From NCBI GenBank assembly GCA_018398995.1, contig CP073759.1, positions 496,001 to 560,000 on the forward strand: a stretch of DNA of 64,000 nt, written 5' to 3'. Every line of letters begins with the position of its first letter. The stretch's first letter is position 1. Shown here piece by piece: positions 57,278-64,000 of this stretch. Source of the stretch: Methylophilaceae bacterium (GTDB lineage: Bacteria; Pseudomonadota; Gammaproteobacteria; Burkholderiales; Methylophilaceae). A program made the position numbers and the translations under genes. The notes under the pieces were generated by a model, which was not told the origin of the DNA, ran no database searches, and saw only the letters and a list, made by a program, of their open reading frames with translations.

Positions 57278-58054
57278 TCATGCTAGAGGAAATGGCTTAT
57301 CTACCAATGCAATCAAGGTGGAAATATTGTCTTTACCACCACGCGCATTTGCAATACCAATCAGCGCATTAACGGCCAAACCGATATCACGGTTTGCATT
57401 AATGATTGTCTTTTTTATGTCATGATCGTCTACTAAATCGGTCAATCCATCGGAGCACAATAAATAAATATCACCAACCAGCACCTCATACTCATTTAAC
57501 TCAAGCGCTACTTCTGACGTTGTTCCTAAGGCGCGAGTAACCAAATGTTTATTATTGGCATATCGCGCCTCATCCTTAGTCATTAACCCTGCGTTTATTT
57601 GCGCTTGCACCAGTGAATGATCTTCTGTTAACTGCACAAAATCATCGTTTCGTAAGCGATACATTCTAGAATCGCCAATATGTCCAATCACTATTTTATT
57701 ATCAGCAAAAACACCACTGACTAACGTAGTCCCCATCCCTTCACAAACAGCGCGTGTTAGCGCAGTCTCTAAGATGATGTCATTCGTTTGCTTGACTGCT
57801 TTTTGCAAAATTGCAGCAATTGATAGAACTTGACTTGGCTGATTTTTTTGCTGAGCAATCAAACTAGACATCTCATCTTGGATAAGCTGCGTTGCCATTT
57901 GACTAGCAATCTCGCCACTGTTATGCCCACCCATGCCATCAGCTACCATCACCAGTCCAGTGGATAAGTCGCTAAGCGCAGCATCTTGATTTAATGTCCT
58001 AATCAGCCCTCTATCAGATGCAATAGCGACATGGATTGCATCTGATACATCCAT
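57278..58054 (-). CDS. PP2C-family serine/threonine phosphatase
   Basis: The 258-residue protein has the metal-binding motifs of PP2C: RTLNQDAALSDLS, MVADGMGGHNSGEIAS (about residue 38), IGHIGDSRMYRLR (about 122), LLCSDGLTDLVDD (about 198) and GGKDNISTLIA (about 240). It is cytoplasmic and probably removes phosphate from Ser/Thr of partner proteins. It is downstream of nusB and upstream of the FHA gene. Confidence 0.93.
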   Translation of the reverse strand: MDVSDAIHVAIASDRGLIRTLNQDAALSDLSTGLVMVADGMGGHNSGEIASQMATQLIQDEMSSLIAQQKNQPSQVLSIAAILQKAVKQTNDIILETALTRAVCEGMGTTLVSGVFADNKIVIGHIGDSRMYRLRNDDFVQLTEDHSLVQAQINAGLMTKDEARYANNKHLVTRALGTTSEVALELNEYEVLVGDIYLLCSDGLTDLVDDHDIKKTIINANRDIGLAVNALIGIANARGGKDNISTLIALVDKPFPLA

Positions 58055-58081
58055 AACCGAACCATCCTATTCAAAAAAAGA

Positions 58082-58549
58082 TTACTTTCTAAACTCTGCT
58101 GGTCTGGCTGAAGCCGCAACTTTATCGAGAACACCATTAATATATTTATGCCCTTCAGTGCCACCAAATGTCTTTGCCAACTCAACCCCTTCGTTAATGG
58201 CAACGCGGTAGGGAATCGTGATATCGAAAATTAACTCATATGATGAAACCCGCAAAATCGCATGCTCAACAGGACTTAACTCTATCAAATTACGATCAAT
58301 AAATGTTGTGATTGTTGCATCTAAATCCGCTTGGCGATCAAAGACTCCTTGCAATAAAACTTTAAAATAACCCTCATCTGCTTTGTTGTAATCAGGATCA
58401 TCTTTCATGTCTAAAAAGACTTGTTTGATATCACTTTCATTCATCATGCATCGATAAACGGCCTTTAAAACCAACTCCCGAGATTTACGACGACTTTGAA
58501 TAGGCTTGCGCTTTTTTTTCTCGCCTAGTTCAATCTTGTTCTCAGTCAT
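58082..58549 (-). CDS. nusB: Transcription antitermination factor NusB
   Basis: Binds boxA RNA with NusE during rRNA transcription. The 155-residue all-helical protein has [16 protein letters not shown] (about 20-35), a central [26 protein letters not shown] (75-100) and a C-terminal [32 protein letters not shown]. It overlaps ribH by 4 bp (ATGA), the conserved ribH-nusB pair. Confidence 0.96.
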   Translation of the reverse strand: MTENKIELGEKKKRKPIQSRRKSRELVLKAVYRCMMNESDIKQVFLDMKDDPDYNKADEGYFKVLLQGVFDRQADLDATITTFIDRNLIELSPVEHAILRVSSYELIFDITIPYRVAINEGVELAKTFGGTEGHKYINGVLDKVAASARPAEFRK

Positions 58550-58995
58550 AATGCATGCACCAAATTTGCCATCTCAATTGCCACTTGTGCAGCTTCTGTG
58601 CCTTTAACTTCAACTCGATCCATCGCTTGCTCATCATTTTCTGTTGTTAAAATAGCATTTGCCACAGGGATACCCGTACTAAGCTGTACATCACAAACAC
58701 CACGCGCAGACTCATTCGCAACTACTTCAAAATGATAAGTTTCTCCACGCACAACTGCGCCAAGTGCGATTAATGCATCATACTGCTCACTCAAAGCCAT
58801 GTGTTGCAAGATGAGTGGTGTTTCAAGCGCACCAGCCACAGTTGCAATACAGATATCTTCGGCTACAACGCCAAGTTTTAATAATTCTGCATAGCAGGAG
58901 CGCAATAGACCTTCACCAATTTCACTATTAAAGCGCGACATGACGATGCCCACTTTTTTGCCGGTGCCATCTAAATTTATTGCTACTTTTTCCAA
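58546..58995 (-). CDS. ribH: 6,7-dimethyl-8-ribityllumazine synthase
   Basis: Penultimate step of riboflavin synthesis. The 149-residue protein has [17 protein letters not shown] (about residue 16), [15 protein letters not shown] (about 55) and [23 protein letters not shown] (about 78-100, with the catalytic His). Other rib genes are absent from this window except ribF at 35 kb. Confidence 0.96.
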   Translation of the reverse strand: MEKVAINLDGTGKKVGIVMSRFNSEIGEGLLRSCYAELLKLGVVAEDICIATVAGALETPLILQHMALSEQYDALIALGAVVRGETYHFEVVANESARGVCDVQLSTGIPVANAILTTENDEQAMDRVEVKGTEAAQVAIEMANLVHAL

Positions 58996-59068
58996 AATAT
59001 TCTCTCAATATCATTAAAACAATATTTTACGCTATTTAAGCTTTCTCGATAGCAAGCGATTACAAATC

Positions 59069-60727
59069 CTAACTAAATAATGACCAGGCTTTTTGCGCCG
59101 TACTCCATATACCATAAGCGATTGGCATTAATACTGCAGCCCATGCCAATATAATGACCAAACTGTGCGTTTCTGATGTATTAACGACAACGGCTTTTGC
59201 GGTGGCTTTTTCATGCCCAGCCTTGCGCACAGCTTCTAGCTCTGCATCAGTCATAAAATCTTTATCTGCCAGTGGCTTAATTAACATATTCGCCACAAAT
59301 CCAATTACCATCATGCCCGCTAATACCAACATAATAGGCGCATAGATTTGATCGTAAGGAACGCCCGCCTCTAGGCGTGTGTCGTGCATATAGTTAACAA
59401 CTACTGGGCCAACAATGCCTGCCGTTGACCATGCTGTTAGCAGTCGACCATGAATTGCACCCACAAATTGCGTACCAAATATATCAGCCAAATAAGCAGG
59501 TATAGTGGCAAAGCCACCTCCATACATAGATGAAATAATGCAAAAACAAGCCACAAATAATGATAGCGACTTAAAGCCTGCAACATAGGCAGCAGCGCAA
59601 TATAAAACCGCTCCTAATATAAAGAAAATATAGTAAGTACGCTTGCGTCCTAATTTGTCTGAAGAAGATGCCCAACCGATACGGCCAAGAATATTGAAAA
59701 GAGAAATCAAACCCACAAAGCCTGCACCAACTAAAGCTGTCGCGGTTGTCAATGCAGTATTGGTTTTAACCTCAGCAAAATCAAGTTCTGGCTGCCCAAT
59801 CAATGCGCCGCCGAATGTTTCTTGAAGCATGGGAGAAGCCGCTCCTAAGATACCAATACATGCCGAAACATTCATACAAAGCACTAACCAAAGCAGCCAA
59901 AACTGTGGTGTTTTGTGTGCTTTATTTAAATGCACATGTTTAGAAGCAATCATCGCATTCGTTTTGGTTGCAGGCGGATTCCAGTTTGTAGGCTTCCAAC
60001 CTTCCGCAGGAATACGATAGCCAAACGAACCACTCATCATAAAGATAAAATATATTATTCCCAACACTACGAAAGTTTGCCAAACGCCTGTCGTTCCAGC
60101 CTCAGAAAAGTATGCCATCAGTTTGGTTGCAATCGGCGACCCTATCATGGCACCGCCTCCAAAGCCCATAATCGCCATGCCGGTTGCCATTCCCCTGCGA
60201 TCTGGAAACCATTTAATCAGTGTAGAAACAGGAGAAATATAACCTAAACCTAGACCAATCCCGCCAATAATACCGCTACCCACCCACAATAACCATAATT
60301 GGTGTATGTAAATACCATAGGCTGAAATAAATAGCCCTCCAGACCATAGAATAGCTGAAACAAACCCTGTTTTTCGTGGACCTTCTCGCTCTAACCAACC
60401 GCCAAAAAGAGCAGCAGAACAACCAAGCAAGACAAAAAACAATGTAAACATCCAGCCCAAATCAAATTGGGTCCAATTACATTCAGTTGCAAATAGTGCT
60501 TTTCCTGTACCCGCCATTTTTTCAACAAAGGTTGCTGCACCTGCTGCACAAGTCTCAACAGGCTTGCCATCCGCATCTTTTAGTGCATTACCGAGCGGCT
60601 TCCAAAAAACACTAAAGCCATAAGCCATCCCTATAGACAAATGAACTGCTAATGCCGCTGGCGGCACCAGCCATCGGTTAAAGCCCGGTTCCGCAATAGT
60701 ATTTTCTTTTTCTAAAAATCCTGCCAT
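59069..60727 (-). CDS. OFA-family MFS transporter (oxalate/formate-antiporter-like)
   Basis: A 552-residue major-facilitator protein with about 12-14 membrane helices. OFA-type landmarks are AYGFSVFWKPLG in helix 1, GLGLGYISPVSTLIKWFPDRRGMATGMAIMGFGGGAM in helices 4-5 (about residues 155-195) and FNILGRIGWASSSDKLGRK (about 345-362). An unusual 40-residue insert between helices 1 and 2 has two cysteines (ETCAAG and TECNW) and would face the periplasm. The substrate cannot be read from sequence; oxalate/formate or another carboxylate is the family expectation. A single-gene unit, divergent from phoB. Confidence 0.88.
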   Translation of the reverse strand: MAGFLEKENTIAEPGFNRWLVPPAALAVHLSIGMAYGFSVFWKPLGNALKDADGKPVETCAAGAATFVEKMAGTGKALFATECNWTQFDLGWMFTLFFVLLGCSAALFGGWLEREGPRKTGFVSAILWSGGLFISAYGIYIHQLWLLWVGSGIIGGIGLGLGYISPVSTLIKWFPDRRGMATGMAIMGFGGGAMIGSPIATKLMAYFSEAGTTGVWQTFVVLGIIYFIFMMSGSFGYRIPAEGWKPTNWNPPATKTNAMIASKHVHLNKAHKTPQFWLLWLVLCMNVSACIGILGAASPMLQETFGGALIGQPELDFAEVKTNTALTTATALVGAGFVGLISLFNILGRIGWASSSDKLGRKRTYYIFFILGAVLYCAAAYVAGFKSLSLFVACFCIISSMYGGGFATIPAYLADIFGTQFVGAIHGRLLTAWSTAGIVGPVVVNYMHDTRLEAGVPYDQIYAPIMLVLAGMMVIGFVANMLIKPLADKDFMTDAELEAVRKAGHEKATAKAVVVNTSETHSLVIILAWAAVLMPIAYGIWSTAQKAWSLFS

Positions 60728-60845
60728 CCAACTCCCCCATTCTTAGCGTTTTAGCTTATTTTGATTTAATCTCAAGTTACATATTGTTACAAAATAGTCA
60801 AAATGGCAATTAGGATATTGCATTTCCTCACTAATCTTTTAGCGT

Positions 60846-60879
60846 ATGTCATAAAATTGAAATATTATGGTCACATAAT
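60846..60879 (+). promoter_or_regulatory. Candidate Pho box and promoter of phoBR
   Basis: ATGTCATAAAATTGAAAT (60846-60863) matches the Pho box consensus CTGTCATAAAACTGTCAT at 14 of 18 positions by eye. A CATAAT -10 (60874-60879) lies 10 bp after it, the usual spacing in PhoB-activated promoters. This would allow autoregulation of phoB (start 60913). Confidence 0.5.
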
Positions 60880-60912
60880 GAGATCATCTTATTTTTAAAG
60901 TGTGGTAACAAA

Positions 60913-61605
60913 ATGCCTGCAAACATATTAGTTGTAGAAGACGAGCCTGCGATTCAAGAGTTATTAGCACTCAATATTACTCAGGCAGGTCACACACCCA
61001 TGCGCGCCATTAGCGCCGAACATGCACAAGAACTATTACGAAATGCAATTCCTGATTTAATTTTGCTTGATTGGATGCTGCCTGGCATGAGTGGTATTGA
61101 ATTTGCGCGCAAACTCAAAGCAGATAGTGCCACTAAACAAATTCCCATCATTATGCTAACAGCACGTAGCGATGAATTTGACAAAGTACGGGGCTTAGAA
61201 GTAGGTGCCGACGATTACGTTACCAAACCATTTAGCCCTAAAGAACTCAATGCCAGAATTAAAGCAGTATTGCGGCGCAGAGCACCACAAATGACAGACG
61301 ACCCTATTGAAATTCAAGGTCTATATCTCGATCCGATTACCCATCGGGTAAAAGGAAATGAAACAATAATAGAGCTAGGCCCAACAGAATTTAGACTCTT
61401 ACATTTCTTTATGAGCAACCCTGAACGCGTGCATTCTCGCGGTCAATTGCTCGACAAAGTATGGGGTGATCGTGTATTTGTTGAAGACCGCACAGTAGAT
61501 GTTCATATTAGACGTCTACGCAATGCACTTTCAATCTCAGGTCATGAAGATTTAATTCAAACTGTACGTGGTGCAGGATACCGACTCTCCGCATTAAAAA
61601 ATTAA
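60913..61605 (+). CDS. phoB: Phosphate-regulon response regulator PhoB
   Basis: OmpR/PhoB-type response regulator, 230 residues. The receiver domain (1-120) has [19 protein letters not shown] (phosphoacceptor Asp about 53) and [25 protein letters not shown]. The winged-helix DNA-binding domain (about 130-230) has [30 protein letters not shown] and [10 protein letters not shown]. PhoB identity is supported by the adjacent phoR and by sequence resemblance. Confidence 0.94.
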   Translation: MPANILVVEDEPAIQELLALNITQAGHTPMRAISAEHAQELLRNAIPDLILLDWMLPGMSGIEFARKLKADSATKQIPIIMLTARSDEFDKVRGLEVGADDYVTKPFSPKELNARIKAVLRRRAPQMTDDPIEIQGLYLDPITHRVKGNETIIELGPTEFRLLHFFMSNPERVHSRGQLLDKVWGDRVFVEDRTVDVHIRRLRNALSISGHEDLIQTVRGAGYRLSALKN

Positions 61606-61669
61606 ATCCAAATTTACTACTAGTAGCAAATGCTACTATAATGTGCCCACAGTGTAAGAATAGGTAAAC

Positions 61670-62986
61670 GTGTCAGATATTCGGTGGAAAACATTTTGGC
61701 TAGGCTGCACGCTAATCGGGGTCGCCGCTATTATTTGGGCTGCAATGAGCTTGGTTGCCGCGCTTATCTTCTTGTGTATAGCACTCACTGCATACATCAT
61801 CAAACATCTCTATTGGCTGTATCAATTACAAATTTGGCTTAAAAAACCGCACTTTAATGACGTGCCGGAGGGTAGCGGTGTTTGGGCGATTATTTTTTCG
61901 GCCTTATTTCAGCATCAACGTAAAAATGTTATCGCTGAAGCAGAGCTTGTTGCTGCGCTCGAAGGATTTCAACGCGCAACCAGCGCCTTGCCAGATGGCA
62001 TTGTTGTGTTAAATCACCGTGATGAAATCGAATGGTGTAATCCACCCGCAGAACTGTTACTAGGTTTAGATTCAAGCAAAGACACTTATCAGCCGGTGCA
62101 AAATTTGGTACGTTATGCAGAATTTATTAGCTACTTACAAAGCAAAAATTATACTGACCCGATCATCGTAAAATCTGTCCGCAATACTGAAACAACCTTA
62201 CAAATTCAACTCATTAATTTTGGCACTGCGCAAAAATTACTCATATGCCGCAATATTTCAGTACAAGAGAAAATAGACACCATGCGCCGAGATTTTATTG
62301 CCAATGTATCGCATGAGCTACGCACACCTTTAACCGTCGTTGGTGGATTTTTAGAAACCTTAATCGAGACAGAAGGTGCGGTAACAGAGGGCACAAAAAG
62401 CTATTTTGACTTAATGATTAAGCAAACAAGTCGTATGCGTCTGATTATCGAAGACTTGTTAACACTTTCGCGTATTGAAAGCAACAATGAAGTGCCAACA
62501 GCCTCAGTCATCAATATGTCGAGCCTAATGCATATGATTCACAATGATGCAAACGCACTGAGTAATGGTAAGCATCACATTCTCCTTAATATAGAGTCGT
62601 CTCTTAATATTAAAGGTAGTAGGGAGGAGTTATTAAGTGCATTCACCAATTTGGTGAGTAATGCCGTAAGATATACACCAGAAGATGGCCACATCACCAT
62701 TTATTGGGGGCTCAAAAACAAACAGGCGATATTCAGTGTCACCGATTCAGGCATTGGTATTGAAGAGCAGCATATTGCCAGACTAACTGAACGTTTTTAT
62801 CGCGTCGATCATAGTCGCAGCCGTGATACAGGAGGTACCGGTTTGGGACTTGCGATTGTCAAACACATCCTTAGCCGGCATAAAGCAAAACTAGATATAA
62901 AAAGTGTGCCTGGCAAAGGTAGTACCTTTAGTATCATCTTTCCGCAATCACGTACCTTAAGTGAGACAGCCAAAGAAGCCGCATGA
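61670..62986 (+). CDS. phoR: Phosphate-regulon sensor histidine kinase PhoR
   Basis: The 438-residue kinase has two close N-terminal membrane helices (about residues 10-48) with no periplasmic sensor, a PAS domain (about 90-200: LPDGIVVLNHRDEIEWCNPPAELLLG), a HisKA domain with FIANVSHELRTPLTVVGGFLE (phosphorylated His about residue 216) and a HATPase_c domain (NLVSNAVRYTPEDG, DSGIGIEEQHI, GGTGLGLAIVKHIL). The start is GTG 61670, with AGG upstream. This architecture matches PhoR, which senses via the Pst system and PhoU. Confidence 0.94.
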   Translation: MSDIRWKTFWLGCTLIGVAAIIWAAMSLVAALIFLCIALTAYIIKHLYWLYQLQIWLKKPHFNDVPEGSGVWAIIFSALFQHQRKNVIAEAELVAALEGFQRATSALPDGIVVLNHRDEIEWCNPPAELLLGLDSSKDTYQPVQNLVRYAEFISYLQSKNYTDPIIVKSVRNTETTLQIQLINFGTAQKLLICRNISVQEKIDTMRRDFIANVSHELRTPLTVVGGFLETLIETEGAVTEGTKSYFDLMIKQTSRMRLIIEDLLTLSRIESNNEVPTASVINMSSLMHMIHNDANALSNGKHHILLNIESSLNIKGSREELLSAFTNLVSNAVRYTPEDGHITIYWGLKNKQAIFSVTDSGIGIEEQHIARLTERFYRVDHSRSRDTGGTGLGLAIVKHILSRHKAKLDIKSVPGKGSTFSIIFPQSRTLSETAKEAA

Positions 62987-63693
62987 AATTGATTGCTATT
63001 TTGTGTATCTTATTATTGAACGCATGTGCAAACAGCCCTGTCAGCAAATATCCTATTCCAGACCGCCCCGATAAAACTAGCATTAACCAACTGGCTAAAG
63101 CAGATTTCGATCGGATGGCAGATATGGAACTGGAAAGTAATACACAAAGTTTACGGACATTGATGATGAAACTCTACAAGCGTAATCCGCTTGAGCTTGC
63201 CAAAAGCAATGTTGATTCTGCAGAAAAAATGACAGCGTCTGTATTTGATGAAGCAGCAAAACACCAATGGCGCTTTTCACAATTACAAAACAAACAAGAT
63301 GTTGAAGCTATATTTTTAGCTTTTGATCCGCATTATCAACACGACCGTGTGCTAGCATTTATAGTAGGCTTACAAACGATGCTAGCCAAAGCCCACAACA
63401 ACAAAACAAGCTTTTATCTCACAGACACACTTGATCCTCAACATATTTATAATGCAGCACGCAATATTGAAATCGCCGCATGGAAACTATCCAATAGTCG
63501 CGATGCTAATGGCAATTTATATCTACTCACCAATGAAATAAATGAAAAAGACCGTAATTTAAGTTTTGAAAGAGAATTTGGCAAAATGATCGGAAGAACC
63601 GACTTTTATGCAATTGCCTTAGCAGAAAAATCGCAACGACTCATCTCGCGTATTGCGCAAAGTCTAGCTTCAGCCGTCTTTTTGCCATTCTAA
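62983..63693 (+). CDS. Predicted lipoprotein co-transcribed with phoBR, unknown function
   Basis: The 236-residue protein has a lipoprotein signal (MKLIAILCILLLNAC, lipobox LNAC) and a mostly helical mature region with no recognised domain (for example DRMADMELESNTQSLRTLMMKLYKRNP and HIYNAARNIEIAAWKLSN). It starts inside the phoR stop (ATGA overlap), so it is translated with phoR. The linkage suggests a phosphate-responsive envelope role, but that is inference. Confidence 0.82.
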   Translation: MKLIAILCILLLNACANSPVSKYPIPDRPDKTSINQLAKADFDRMADMELESNTQSLRTLMMKLYKRNPLELAKSNVDSAEKMTASVFDEAAKHQWRFSQLQNKQDVEAIFLAFDPHYQHDRVLAFIVGLQTMLAKAHNNKTSFYLTDTLDPQHIYNAARNIEIAAWKLSNSRDANGNLYLLTNEINEKDRNLSFEREFGKMIGRTDFYAIALAEKSQRLISRIAQSLASAVFLPF

Positions 63694-63876
63694 TTAAACG
63701 ACTGTGATCAATCTCTCAAAAAAATGAGAATTTATATTATCTCAATGACTCAATAGTAACCAACAAAACCAGCCGAGTATAAAATCCACTCATCACTTTA
63801 TTTAGCCAAGTAAGATTTAACTTTAAGGGGAGCGTCACAAAAGCACCCATTTCAAAGTTTTTAAAGGGGGAGCAAT

Positions 63877-64000
63877 ATGGATCTGATTATTCAATTGTTA
63901 TTGGGCGCAGTAGGTGGCAACATCGGTGGCGCTTTATTCAAAAACTTAAGTATAGGTACATTAGGCAATAGTATTGCAGACATCGTAGGTGGCGGCTTAG
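63877..64000 (+). CDS. Glycine-rich hydrophobic small protein (3' cut by window edge)
   Basis: The visible 41 residues begin [20 protein letters not shown] and continue with [20 protein letters not shown]. Repeated G-x-x-x-G and GG spacing suggests a glycine-zipper membrane-associated protein of a kind common in Proteobacteria, function unknown. GGGGGAG lies 4 bp before ATG 63877, a strong ribosome-binding site. Confidence 0.75.
   Translation, partial: MDLIIQLLLGAVGGNIGGALFKNLSIGTLGNSIADIVGGGL

Overview
The window looks like a contiguous piece of a betaproteobacterial chromosome, most likely from the Nitrosomonadales/Methylophilaceae (a Methylotenera-like organism). The DNA is visibly AT-rich (judged by eye, not computed). 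Several gene neighbourhoods are typical of Betaproteobacteria: leuS-lptE-holA-proA-nadD; gpsA/SH3 protein/secB/grxC/rhodanese divergent from gpmI-envC; pilD-coaE-zapD-yacG; argJ-DUF815 ATPase-mutT/thiE; and bioBFHCD next to comF-trmL. No methylotrophy gene lies inside the window, so the family-level assignment is inference.

Layout. 1-4080: end of leuS, then lptE, holA, proA and nadD. 4081-5670: an accessory gap with an endonuclease/exonuclease/phosphatase-type reading frame broken by two in-frame amber codons, followed by a ~695 bp imperfect inverted-repeat element that encloses a smaller palindromic repeat. 5671-10158: biotin operon bioB-F-H-C-D on the minus strand (no bioA here). 10234-17275: comF, trmL, gpsA, SH3 protein, secB, grxC, rhodanese, gpmI and envC, ending in a clear terminator. 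17297-19497: small lipoproteins, a YjbQ protein and two non-coding stretches. 19498-22689: clpB and a DEDD exonuclease-like gene. 22749-30002: the most accessory-looking block, a metal-uptake cluster with two TonB-dependent receptors (one OprC/NosA-like copper receptor), two DUF2946 proteins, a small XRE regulator with a near-perfect palindrome upstream, and a BNR-repeat periplasmic protein with a CECC motif.

30060-42809 holds housekeeping genes: DUF808 protein, sulfite-oxidase-like protein, lspA, ileS, ribF, murJ, rpsT, purK, purE, proB, obgE, rpmA and rplU. Ribosomal proteins S20 and L21 both carry unusual Ala/Lys/Pro-rich C-terminal tails. 42995-52175: ispB, a small unknown gene, pilD-coaE-zapD-yacG, a PCuAC copper chaperone, a MutT-ThiE fusion, the DUF815 ATPase, argJ and cysS. 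52336-56478: a cell-envelope cluster (TPR/NTF2 protein, L,D-transpeptidase, two cyclophilins, lpxH). 56516-60727: FHA protein, PP2C phosphatase, nusB, ribH and an OFA-family transporter. 60846-64000: phoB with a candidate Pho box, phoR, a co-transcribed lipoprotein and the start of a glycine-rich protein.

No rRNA, tRNA, CRISPR array, prophage or transposase gene was recognised. The items most worth following up are the XRE/TonB-receptor/BNR module with its operator, the twin DUF2946 genes around the copper receptor, the large inverted-repeat element, the twice-amber EEP gene and the tailed ribosomal proteins.
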